Shown one piece after another: positions 16,676 to 24,299 of a stretch of DNA of 64,000 nucleotides. Numbering within the stretch: position 1 is the stretch's first letter; each line of letters starts with the position of its first letter. The notes beneath the pieces were generated by a model that saw only the letters and a list, made by a program, of their open reading frames with translations, made no database searches and was not told the origin of the DNA. The stretch comes from TMED14 sp965657195 (lineage in GTDB: Bacteria > Bacteroidota > Bacteroidia > Flavobacteriales > Schleiferiaceae), in NCBI GenBank assembly GCA_965657195.1, contig CBFHNK010000001.1, positions 20,816 through 84,815 on the forward strand. Direction: 5' to 3'. The position numbers and the translations under genes were made by a program.

Positions 16676-16680
16676 CTACT
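16623..16680 (+). repeat. 58-bp direct repeat, copy 1 (in tRNA-Arg)
   Basis: Identical base for base to 18222-18279; it begins in the D arm and ends 5 nt past the discriminator base. Typical of an integrase attachment core at a tRNA 3' end (attL-like). Confidence 0.9.
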
Positions 16681-16849
16681 TAATGATTATCAACAGGTTA
16701 GGTTGATTGTTCAGGTCATTCAACTAAGGTCAAATTGCTCGGATTGAGCAAAAGTTGGAGCAAACTTTGAGTAAAACGCGGGGGGAGAACGTGACTATTG
16801 CACTTAGCTCGGGTGACGTATTTTAGGTGATGGGTAAAAAATCTACGTC

Positions 16850-17770
16850 TTAATTAATCGTTCCACCCCCAATGTTCACTAGGCCTGACCGGAATCCAAA
16901 TAAATAGTACACCTGGGTTTGTCCGTTGGGGCCTGTGTTCGTAAAGGGGGAAAAGCCGATAAATACTTCACCGTGTGCTCTGCTGAGCACATTGCGATAC
17001 CATGCACTTTTATTGATGGGGTGCTGAATATCAAATGAATGAAGCCCCAATGCAACCTCCAGCCCCGGAAACTTCATTAAGCTCAGGTTGGGATACCACA
17101 GCAAATTCGCCTTCAACTCCTTGGACACCGCTTGCGCCGCAAATCCTTCTCCATTTACCTCCACATAGGTGGCTGTCCCCCGAGACCAGACTATGCCGGT
17201 ATGCGCCAACACATTACGAGTACCGTACTGCATCGGGTGGTACGACAATCCACCAGAAACCTGGATCATGGTCATCACATTGACCTCGACACCTTTGAGT
17301 GTATAGCCCGATATCGCCTTGTTTGCAGGGAGTCGAGCATAGTAAAGTGGTCCGACCTCCTGCCCTTCTTCCCGTTTCCAATGGGCCACAGTCAATTGGC
17401 CGTTCACACGACTGGCCACCCGATCCGCCACGGGATAATGGCTCAGCGGCCCAAAATTATAGGCTGCTTGAGCATCAAATAGATGGCCTCCCGGAAACAA
17501 CCTACTCAGAAAAAGCCCCGGGCCATTGAACAATCCTTCGTCGCCTTTCCCCAAATCTTCCACAAAGGTGCTAGCAGACCAATTCAAACCCACCGAAGAC
17601 CCAGAGGCTCGGGCGTAGTCCCATTGGTACACCGATACGGGGTAGTCAAAATCCTTCAAGCGATAATTTCTTGAAGTCTGTGCCGTGATCGTTTGACTCA
17701 TTAATGTACCCATTAATAGCCCTCCCCATACGGTTGCGACATGCTTCAAAGCACTTGTAATCATTTTCAT
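16850..17770 (-). CDS. Exported hypothetical protein, outer-membrane-like (island)
   Basis: A 306-residue protein I do not recognise. The ATG at 17770 gives a signal-like N-terminus (MKMITSALKHVATVWGGLLMGTLMSQTITAQ). The mature region is rich in glycine and aromatic residues with alternating strands (VGLNWSASTF, VNVMTMIQVSGGLSYH, GIVWSRGTATYVEV, VYYLFGFRSGLVNIGG), which suggests a beta-barrel or a secreted beta protein. It is the only gene between the complete tRNA-Arg and its 58-bp repeat, so it is the cargo of that segment. An in-frame extension to 17896 is unlikely because it precedes the signal peptide. Confidence 0.5.
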   Translation of the reverse strand: MKMITSALKHVATVWGGLLMGTLMSQTITAQTSRNYRLKDFDYPVSVYQWDYARASGSSVGLNWSASTFVEDLGKGDEGLFNGPGLFLSRLFPGGHLFDAQAAYNFGPLSHYPVADRVASRVNGQLTVAHWKREEGQEVGPLYYARLPANKAISGYTLKGVEVNVMTMIQVSGGLSYHPMQYGTRNVLAHTGIVWSRGTATYVEVNGEGFAAQAVSKELKANLLWYPNLSLMKFPGLEVALGLHSFDIQHPINKSAWYRNVLSRAHGEVFIGFSPFTNTGPNGQTQVYYLFGFRSGLVNIGGGTIN

Positions 17771-18221
17771 AATGTCTGAATTTACCCAATAAAATGGGAA
17801 CCGTCGGCGTGTTCCAGTTGTATAAACTTTGAATACCTCCCCGCTGCCATAATTATTCAAATCACTCTTTAACCCTTTTACCAACTTTACGCCCAAGTTA
17901 CCTCAATCCGCATTAAGCTGTTCCTCAGTACTCTGTTATATCATGCGTTTCCAGCAGCGACCCACAGTCAGTCTGTAGATAATCGTTTAATTGGACGTCT
18001 CGAAGTATGAGACCGCATTGTCAAAGACCTATTGGTTCGTGGACGGGCAAAAGGGTGACAATTAAGGTGTGCACTTTTAAATATGAATGAACATTTAGAG
18101 CCGAACCAAAGAAGTAATCAGGACAGCGCAAAAGTGAGCGCAAACTGTACTGTTTTGCTCTCTTTTTGACCTCTCCTGAATTGTTAACTAACTGATTTTC
18201 AGTAGTTAATTGGTCAATATT
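17771..18221. other. Gene-free part of the island
   Basis: About 450 bp without a supportable gene. A/T-rich, no terminator or strong repeat seen. It ends exactly where the second 58-bp tRNA-derived repeat begins. Confidence 0.6.
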
Positions 18222-18279
18222 TAGAATAGACGTTTCCTAAACGTTTGATAGCGGTTCGATTCCGCTCGGGGCTGCTACT
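18222..18279 (+). repeat. 58-bp direct repeat, copy 2 (attR-like)
   Basis: A perfect copy of 16623-16680 without a 5' tRNA half, so it cannot form a tRNA. Its right end includes the stop codon of the convergent SOUL gene (18275-18277), which shows that this is the original chromosomal junction. Confidence 0.9.
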
Positions 18280-18883
18280 GAATTCCGCCCAAGTCCCACT
18301 CAATCTCGACCGCGACTTCGTTGCGCCGATTGATCACATCCCATGGGGCGTTGTAGCCCATGTACATGAACGCCCCGGCGGGCTGCAGGCCTTCGCGGAC
18401 CAGGGTTTCGCCCAATTCGCTGCACTTCGCGTTGATTTCGCGGTCGTTGGTGAAGCCTCCGTAGCGCAGCACGGCGAGCACTTTGGGGGCTTCTTCTGCC
18501 ACGACCACCCGGCCTGAGTTGGGCTGGGGAAGGTCAGCCGCGGCGTACTCCTTGGGCATCACAAAGTACATGGTTGCGGAATCGCTCAAGTTCATGACCA
18601 CCGGGGCGGTCATGGCGATTTTTTGGTTGCGGGCGTTTCCGCCAAAAATGTAGCCTGCGATTTCGCGAAACCCATTGGATCCCGATTGGTCAAACGAGGC
18701 GGAGCCCACGGGCGTACAGGCCACCACCATCGAGGGGTAGTAGCGAATTTCGACATTACCAATGCTTTGCAGAACGCGGTACTCGGGGGTTTCGATTCCG
18801 GGCGAAGACATGCTGTAGGCGGCCACCCCAATAAGGGTTGCGGCGCCGAGGGCGGCAAGAGTCCACATCTTTTTGTTGTTCAT
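18275..18883 (-). CDS. SOUL haem-binding family protein
   Basis: A 202-residue SOUL/HBP-family protein. It has an N-terminal membrane segment (WTLAALGAATLIGVAAYSM) that may be an anchor or signal peptide. The core has the family pattern: ETPEYRVLQSIGNVEIRYYPSMVVACT, FREIAGYIFGGNARNQKIAMTAPVVM, MYFVMPKEYAAADLPQPN and WDVINRRNEVAVEIEW at the end. SOUL proteins bind haem or porphyrins; the bacterial role is mostly unknown. The ATG at 18883 is preferred over upstream in-frame codons. Its stop codon lies inside the tRNA-derived repeat. Confidence 0.88.
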   Translation of the reverse strand: MNNKKMWTLAALGAATLIGVAAYSMSSPGIETPEYRVLQSIGNVEIRYYPSMVVACTPVGSASFDQSGSNGFREIAGYIFGGNARNQKIAMTAPVVMNLSDSATMYFVMPKEYAAADLPQPNSGRVVVAEEAPKVLAVLRYGGFTNDREINAKCSELGETLVREGLQPAGAFMYMGYNAPWDVINRRNEVAVEIEWDLGGIQ

Positions 18884-19047
18884 AGGGTTATGTCTACCTA
18901 ACCCCATGCGGTCCCCTTTTGTTTGTGCGGCCGAGTGCCGAAGACTCAGTAAAATGTTCCCCACACCAAATGCCCGTTGGCGGTGACCAATTGGGGTATA
19001 CCAAATCCTAGTGCGGCGCGTTACTTCGCCGAAACCCCTATCGAAGC

Positions 19048-19326
19048 ATGAATCGACGTACCCTCATTTTTGCAGCGTCTGGCGTGCTGCTGGCGCTTCC
19101 AGCCGTAGCTATGCTGCTTGGCGGCGACGTGAACTGGTCAGCTTTTGACTTCTTCATTGGCGCAATCCTGCTCTTCGGAACCGCATTCGCCCTCAATTTT
19201 ACCCTAGACCGAATCACCTCGCCGCGCAACCGCGTGGTTGCCGCAGGGGTTATCGTGCTGGTGCTGGTACTCGTGTGGGCCGAACTCGCCGTGGGCCTCT
19301 TTGGGACGCCCATATCCGGCAGCTGA
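19048..19326 (+). CDS. Small conserved membrane protein
   Basis: A 92-residue inner-membrane protein with three predicted helices (about 6-25, 33-55, 63-85) and the ending VWAELAVGLFGTPISGS. I recall similar uncharacterised small proteins in Bacteroidota with the same DVNWSAFDF and WAELAVG segments; no function is known. It converges with the thioredoxin gene, leaving 2 bp between the stop codons. Confidence 0.75.
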   Translation: MNRRTLIFAASGVLLALPAVAMLLGGDVNWSAFDFFIGAILLFGTAFALNFTLDRITSPRNRVVAAGVIVLVLVLVWAELAVGLFGTPISGS

Positions 19327-19328
19327 AC

Positions 19329-20450
19329 CTACTTCATTTTTGCGAGCAGCTCTTCGCTCGAATCCATTTTGCCCCCGGACTCGGCAATCGCTTGCTTGGC
19401 CTCGGTCTTGGCGGATTTTTTGTCTCCGGCGCGGAACAGCAACCACGCGTACGTGTCGCGGAACGTGGGATCCGTTTCAGCCGTCATTTTGCTACCCATG
19501 ATTTGGGCGGCACGCTTGGCGAGGGCGACTTCGGCAGCCTCGTCTTCAGCAATCGGCCAAAGCATGGAATTGAGCGTGGCTACCTCGAGTTCGGCCCCCC
19601 ATGGTGTTTCAATCAGGTCAAGCAGGTAGGCCCAGTTCTTTTTGCGGCTGGCCCACTGGGCTTTGATAAAGTTGAGGTCGGTGTTGGGTCCGCCATGTAT
19701 TTGGGCGAATTCGAGCGCGGAACCCAGTTCTTCAGGCGTCTCTGCTGCCATCGCGCGTCGAAAGATTTGGTTGTCGACAAAGCCGGTGAAGGCCGACTCG
19801 CCTGCGAGCGCCTGCCACTCGGCGCGCTGAGCCAAGACCTCGTCGGCGCGTTCTTGAGAGATGTTACTCAGGGATAGCACCGCCCACTGCACTTCGGCGG
19901 GGGCATCGGGGTGCTCTGAGAGCCAAGCCTCCACGGCGTCAGGTGCCGGAGCCTTCATGCGCTGCTTGCTGTAGCGGCTGCGCACAAAATCCGGAAACTC
20001 AGGATTGGGCTGGTCGGGGTTAAAGCCGATGCTGCTGCCTTGGCCTTCGGCGTCGGACTTGACTTGAGCGAGGTACTTCGCGGCGTCGGCGTTGTAGCCG
20101 ACGTAGTATGCGGCGCGCTGGGGTGCGGAATTCGGGTCGTACATCACCACCGTGGGGTATCCGGTGGGGCGGAAGCGTACCGCAACCTCGCCCCCTTCGC
20201 GTTCGGCATCGAGCTTGACGGCCACCATGTAGTTGTTCACATAACGCGCTACGTCGGCGTCGTGCCACGTAGTGGTGTCTTGGACCTTGCACCAACCGCA
20301 CCAGTCGGTATAAAAATCGATGAGCATGGGTTTGTGCTCGGCCTTGGCGCGCTGCAGGGCAGTTGCCCAATCGTGCTCGAATTCAATGCCTTGGCCGAAG
20401 GCTCCGCTCAAGGTGGCGGCGGCGAAAAGGGTGGTAAGGAGGGTACGCAT
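19329..20450 (-). CDS. Periplasmic thioredoxin-fold protein
   Basis: A 373-residue exported protein. The signal peptide MRTLLTTLFAAATLSGAFGQ is followed by a thioredoxin-like domain (about 25-130) with the redox site W50-C51-G52-W53-C54 and the cis-proline region RPTGYPTVVMYD. This resembles the thioredoxin_7/DsbD-gamma type, which reduces or isomerises disulfides in the periplasm. The C-terminal 230 residues are alpha-helical and TPR-like and may bind a partner. A TACCTTAG promoter box (20455-20462, minus strand) ends 4 nt before the ATG. Confidence 0.85.
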   Translation of the reverse strand: MRTLLTTLFAAATLSGAFGQGIEFEHDWATALQRAKAEHKPMLIDFYTDWCGWCKVQDTTTWHDADVARYVNNYMVAVKLDAEREGGEVAVRFRPTGYPTVVMYDPNSAPQRAAYYVGYNADAAKYLAQVKSDAEGQGSSIGFNPDQPNPEFPDFVRSRYSKQRMKAPAPDAVEAWLSEHPDAPAEVQWAVLSLSNISQERADEVLAQRAEWQALAGESAFTGFVDNQIFRRAMAAETPEELGSALEFAQIHGGPNTDLNFIKAQWASRKKNWAYLLDLIETPWGAELEVATLNSMLWPIAEDEAAEVALAKRAAQIMGSKMTAETDPTFRDTYAWLLFRAGDKKSAKTEAKQAIAESGGKMDSSEELLAKMK

Positions 20451-20486
20451 ACCCCTAAGGTACCGAAAATCCGACGTTTGGCCGCG

Positions 20487-20822
20487 CTACGGAATCCGCC
20501 CCGCATTCCAGGCCACCATGCGCCCGATGAGCTCAAGGGATAAGGGCTGCGCCCACGGGAACTGTACCGAGCCCTTGCCTTGCTTCAAGGACGCGAGTTC
20601 CGCAGCAAACTCGGCATGGGCCGCCGGAAGCGCGTACACCCCCAAGTGGTTTTTGAAGGCCGCGAAGTAGACTAAGGGCTTGCCGCGAAGTTTGTAGGCG
20701 GGCATTCCGTAGGCGAAGTGCTCGACGGCTTCAGGGGCTGTGCGAAGAATGAGTCCTCGCAACGCTTCAGCCCGCTCGCGCTGGTATGCGGGCAATGCAG
20801 ACAGGTAGGAATCGACGGTCAC
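20487..20822 (-). CDS. DUF1801 (YdhG-like) protein
   Basis: A 111-residue cytosolic protein with the DUF1801 pattern: YLSALPAYQRERAEALRGLILRTAP, then FAYGMPAYKLRGKPLVYFAAFKNHLGVY and a closing helix after VQFPWAQPLSLELI. The family shares a fold with iron-chaperone-like/YdhG proteins and has no firmly known function. Its ATG overlaps the stop of the aldehyde dehydrogenase by 4 nt, so the two are translationally coupled. Confidence 0.85.
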   Translation of the reverse strand: MTVDSYLSALPAYQRERAEALRGLILRTAPEAVEHFAYGMPAYKLRGKPLVYFAAFKNHLGVYALPAAHAEFAAELASLKQGKGSVQFPWAQPLSLELIGRMVAWNAGRIP

Positions 20823-22408
20823 AAGTAAAAGTCCGTGGATAAGAAGCTGCTGGTTCGTTCGCGCAAAACGCTTGAAACCACCTCTTTGTTGGCAGAAGTT
20901 GCGGGGAAGGCTACCATGCTCCGAATCGAGAATGCGCGCAGCGCGTCGTGCACGCTGAGTGTGCCTTCGGCTGAATCCTTGCGGCCTGTGAACGGAAACG
21001 CGTCCGGTCCCCGCTGCGCTTGGGCGTTGAGGTTGATGCGTCCGACTTGGTGTGCGCAGGCGTCGACGAGCGGACCAATCACTTTGGGATCGCGTCCAAA
21101 AATGCTCACCTGCTGGCCAAAAGGAGACTGAATCAGGTAATTCAATGGCTCGGCAACGTCGTCAAAGGCCACCACCGGTACAATCGGGCCAAACTGCTCT
21201 TCGTGGTAGATCCGCATCGCTGAGGTCACTCCTACGAGCACCGTGGGGCTGTAAAATGTGGCGGAACGCTGCCCTCCGTTCGGGTTGGCAATCTCTGCGC
21301 CGTGCTCGAGTGCATCGTCTACCAAGGCCTGCAGGTAGTCTGTTTTTCCGTGTTCCGGAAGCGCAGTGATTTTCACCCCAGGATCCCACGGAGCACCCCA
21401 CTGAAGCTGTTCGACTCCTTTCACGAGTTGGGCTACAAAGGCGTCGTGCAGGCTTTGGTGCACCCACTGAATTTTGAGTGCCGTGCACCGCTGGCCGTTG
21501 AAGCTGAGTGCTCCCGCAAGTGTTTGATTCACCGCCAAGTTGAGGTCGGCATCGGCGAGGGTGATTCCCGGATTTTTGGCATCGAGGCCCAGCACGGCGC
21601 GCAAGCGGTGGCTGTGCGGGTGCAGGCGCTTAAGATCGTTGGCACCTTGGTTGGTTCCGATAAACGAGAGCACCGAAATCTTGCCTGAGGCCATGATGTC
21701 GCTGACGGTTTCGCGCCCCTTGCCAAACAAAATATTGACTACTCCTGCCGGAAAACTGTCGCAAAACGCCTGCAACAGCGGAGCGACCAGCAGCACCCCG
21801 TACTTAGCTGGCTTGAACACCACGGTGTTTCCCATGAGTAGGGCGGGGAAGAGCGTGGTAAACGTTTCATTTAGCGGATAATTGTAGGGTCCCATAATAA
21901 GCGAAACCCCCAACGGTACGCGGCGAACTTGAGCCACAAATCCGGAATCTTCGCCAAAGCGAATGGCGTTTCGGTCCATTTCCTTGACGCTTTGTATCGT
22001 GTCGCGCAGGTAGTCCACGGTTCGGTCAAATTCCTTGGCGGCGTCGGCCTCGGGCTTACCAATTTCCCACATCAGCAAGTCGACGACTTCGTTCCGCACG
22101 GCAAGCATCGACTCAATAAATAGTTCTACGGCTGCAATTCGTTGCGCGGTTGAAGCCGAAGGCCATTCACCCAGACCTTGGTTGAAGGCGCGCTCTGCCG
22201 ATTCAAGCGCTTTAATTCCCGCTTCAGAATCCATTCGCGGAAGGCTTCCGAGTTCATAGCGCTTCCCGGTGACAGGGTTGCACAGCGGTGATTCGACAGG
22301 TAGAACCGGGCCGTTCCACGGAATCAATTGGCCTTCGCGCAGGATGTGGCGCACGTGGAGTGGACTGCGGGGCGAGCGGTCGCCAAAGCCTTGGGGGATC
22401 AACTTCAT
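20819..22408 (-). CDS. gapN: NADP-dependent glyceraldehyde-3-phosphate dehydrogenase (GapN-type ALDH)
   Basis: A 529-residue aldehyde dehydrogenase. It probably oxidises glyceraldehyde 3-phosphate directly to 3-phosphoglycerate with NADP, giving NADPH while bypassing ATP formation. Visible features are GPYNYPLNE with the catalytic asparagine, the ALDH glutamate region LGLDAKNPG, and the nucleophile in FNGQRCTALK (Cys308). The close match to the GapN-like branch common in Bacteroidota, rather than to generic ALDHs, rests on this NGQRCTALK context. The ATG at 22408 is preferred; the longer frame starts at a GTG with no family support. Confidence 0.85.
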   Translation of the reverse strand: MKLIPQGFGDRSPRSPLHVRHILREGQLIPWNGPVLPVESPLCNPVTGKRYELGSLPRMDSEAGIKALESAERAFNQGLGEWPSASTAQRIAAVELFIESMLAVRNEVVDLLMWEIGKPEADAAKEFDRTVDYLRDTIQSVKEMDRNAIRFGEDSGFVAQVRRVPLGVSLIMGPYNYPLNETFTTLFPALLMGNTVVFKPAKYGVLLVAPLLQAFCDSFPAGVVNILFGKGRETVSDIMASGKISVLSFIGTNQGANDLKRLHPHSHRLRAVLGLDAKNPGITLADADLNLAVNQTLAGALSFNGQRCTALKIQWVHQSLHDAFVAQLVKGVEQLQWGAPWDPGVKITALPEHGKTDYLQALVDDALEHGAEIANPNGGQRSATFYSPTVLVGVTSAMRIYHEEQFGPIVPVVAFDDVAEPLNYLIQSPFGQQVSIFGRDPKVIGPLVDACAHQVGRINLNAQAQRGPDAFPFTGRKDSAEGTLSVHDALRAFSIRSMVAFPATSANKEVVSSVLRERTSSFLSTDFYL

Positions 22409-22468
22409 GCCCCCAAGTACGAAAAATTTCACGAACTAATGGGTGCCTTAGGTCGCCCGATCAGAAAC

Positions 22469-23755
22469 TTAAAGTTTCTCGCTGTGCTGGCTCAAGTCAA
22501 GGCCAAGCGCCTCATCTTCAGCAAGGACGCGGAGTGGTGCGACGCGATCGGTCACCCAAAGAAGTCCCCAAGTTGCGGCGAACACACCGATACTTATCAG
22601 TGCCAAGGCCGTCAATTCTTTAGTAAATAGTTCGGTGTGTCCGTACCAAAGGCCTTCGGGGGCGAAGACGCCGGTCATGAGCATGCCCACCATGCCGCCC
22701 ACTCCGTGGCTTGGAAACACGTCCAAGGTGTCGTCAATGGACGTGCGGCTGCGCCATTGAATCATCAGATTGCTTGCGAGGGCAGCGAGGGTTCCGATGC
22801 ACAGGCTGTGCGCCACGCTTACAAAACCCGCTGCCGGTGTGATGGCTACTAATCCTACTACAGCGCCGATGCTGAGCCCCATGGCGCTTGGTTTGCGCCC
22901 TAGGGCGAGGTCAAAAAGCACATAGGTGGCGGCGGCGCTGGCGCTTGCGGTGGTCGTGGTTGCGAGGGCGAGTACGCTGAGTGCGTTGGCACCAAAGGCG
23001 GAACCCGCATTGAACCCAATCCAGCCAAACCAGAGGAGGCCGGTACCGAGCAGCACGTAGGTGATTCGGGCGGGCTCATGGCCGGGCTCGGTGCGACCTT
23101 TGAGGTAGATCGCCGAGGCCAGTGCGGCGACTCCGGCAGAGATGTGAACTACGGTTCCGCCCGCAAAATCAAGCACGCCCCACTGAAAGAGCAGGCCGTC
23201 GGGGTGCCAGGTCATGTGGGCTAACGGGGTGTAAATCACCAACGTGAATAGTACAATGAATAGGAGGTAGGATCGAAAACGCACGCGTTCCGCAAATGCC
23301 CCGGTGATTAGCGCTGGAGTGATAATGGCAAACTTGAGCTGAAAGAGGGCGAAAAGGGCAAAGGGAATGGTTGGGGCCAATGGGAAGGGCATATGGCCAA
23401 AAACGTTGGTGAAAAAGCTGTGGCTGAGTGGATTGCCGACGATTCCTCCTAAGGAGTCGCCAAATGCCATGCTGAATCCGACGGCTACCCACAGGCAGGT
23501 GATCACGGCCATACTGACATAGCTCTGCAGCATGGTTGAAATGACGTTTTTCTTGCGAACCATTCCGCCGTAGAAGAAGGCCAAGCCCGGAGTCATGAGC
23601 AGTACGAGCGCGGTCGCGGTGAGCATCCAAGCAATGTCTCCCGCGTTGTAGCTGCTTGCGAACGGATCGTCACCTGGGCTAAAGGGCGATTCTGGAGCGA
23701 TTAACCCGACTGCGGCCACCGCGCAAATCACAAAAAATGGAAATATTTTACGCAT
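22469..23755 (-). CDS. amt: Ammonium transporter
   Basis: A 428-residue inner-membrane Amt/Mep/Rh channel with about 11-12 helices. The twin pore histidines are in GGTVVHISAG and FPSHGVGGMVG, and the conserved LKFAIITPALITGAFAER and FFYGGMVRKKN segments are present. It takes up NH4+/NH3 for nitrogen assimilation. The N-terminus has a cleavable-looking signal. No glnB/glnK is adjacent, which is unusual, since a PII gene often follows amt. The 127-bp AT-rich upstream region has a TAGTTTTG -7 box and a CCCTA-TATTTT-TAGGG hairpin (23811-23826). Confidence 0.96.
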   Translation of the reverse strand: MRKIFPFFVICAVAAVGLIAPESPFSPGDDPFASSYNAGDIAWMLTATALVLLMTPGLAFFYGGMVRKKNVISTMLQSYVSMAVITCLWVAVGFSMAFGDSLGGIVGNPLSHSFFTNVFGHMPFPLAPTIPFALFALFQLKFAIITPALITGAFAERVRFRSYLLFIVLFTLVIYTPLAHMTWHPDGLLFQWGVLDFAGGTVVHISAGVAALASAIYLKGRTEPGHEPARITYVLLGTGLLWFGWIGFNAGSAFGANALSVLALATTTTASASAAATYVLFDLALGRKPSAMGLSIGAVVGLVAITPAAGFVSVAHSLCIGTLAALASNLMIQWRSRTSIDDTLDVFPSHGVGGMVGMLMTGVFAPEGLWYGHTELFTKELTALALISIGVFAATWGLLWVTDRVAPLRVLAEDEALGLDLSQHSEKL

Positions 23756-23784
23756 ACCCCCTTAAATAATTATATAATTTGTTA

Positions 23785-23792
23785 CAAAACTA
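23785..23792 (-). promoter_or_regulatory. -7 element of amt
   Basis: TAGTTTTG on the minus strand, 29 nt upstream of the ATG, so amt has a real 5' leader unlike most genes here. The palindrome CCCTATATTTTTAGGG at 23811-23826 lies just upstream and could be a regulator site. Confidence 0.5.
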
Positions 23793-23882
23793 CATTTATT
23801 TTGAAAAAACCCTATATTTTTAGGGGGTATGTTCGAAAAAAAATCATTTTAAAGCAATGGTGCCGCCTCGTACCTTGGTCTC

Positions 23883-24278
23883 ATGAACCGCGAATTCTTC
23901 AACGACCTCGGACTCGCCCTGCTGCGCATCGGTCCGGCCGCCCTCATGCTCACCCACGGGTACCCTAAGCTGCTCAAGCTGCTCGCCGGAGGCGAAATTC
24001 AGTTTTACAATTTTGCCGGGCTCGGGCCCGAAGTCAGCCTTGCCTTGGCAGTTTTTGGCGAGTTCGTAGCTCCGCTGGCCCTTATCATTGGATTCAAAAC
24101 CCGTTGGTTTGCGGTCCCCGCGGCCTTTACGATGCTCGTGGCCGCTTTTGGCGCCCACTGGGCCGACGCTTTGGGCGACAAGGAGCACTCGCTGCTCTTT
24201 GCGATTCCGTTTTTAGCGACCATGCTCCTCGGAGCCGGAGGCTACTCGCTGGACGCGTGGATGCTGCGACGCAAGTAA
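23883..24278 (+). CDS. DoxX family membrane protein
   Basis: A 131-residue inner-membrane protein with four helices and the DoxX pattern: LLRIGPAALMLTHGYPKL, then AVFGEFVAPLALIIGFKTRW and FGAHWADALGDKEHSLLFAIPFLATML. The family is linked to quinone or thiosulfate redox and stress responses in some bacteria; no specific role can be assigned. A TACCTTGG promoter box (23871-23878) ends 4 nt before the ATG. Confidence 0.88.
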   Translation: MNREFFNDLGLALLRIGPAALMLTHGYPKLLKLLAGGEIQFYNFAGLGPEVSLALAVFGEFVAPLALIIGFKTRWFAVPAAFTMLVAAFGAHWADALGDKEHSLLFAIPFLATMLLGAGGYSLDAWMLRRK

Positions 24279-24299
24279 TTCGTTTCTAGTTGCTTGTTT

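Larger units (their letters stand above)
15163..18279. mobile_element. tRNA-Arg-associated insertion island, no integrase
   Basis: A 3.1-kb block bounded on the left by a tRNA-Arg 5' fragment and on the right by a 58-bp copy of its 3' part, with one complete tRNA-Arg at 16604-16675 inside. Its three CDS are lower in G+C than the surroundings and encode exported proteins with no family I recognise. No integrase, transposase or relaxase is visible, so it is a remnant or was mobilised in trans. It may be two adjacent insertions, 15185-16599 and 16681-18221. Confidence 0.65.

Noticed and set aside
16676..16850. Integrase gene next to the tRNA-Arg attachment site
   Set aside because: I looked on both strands of 15163-18279 and found no tyrosine or serine recombinase motif.
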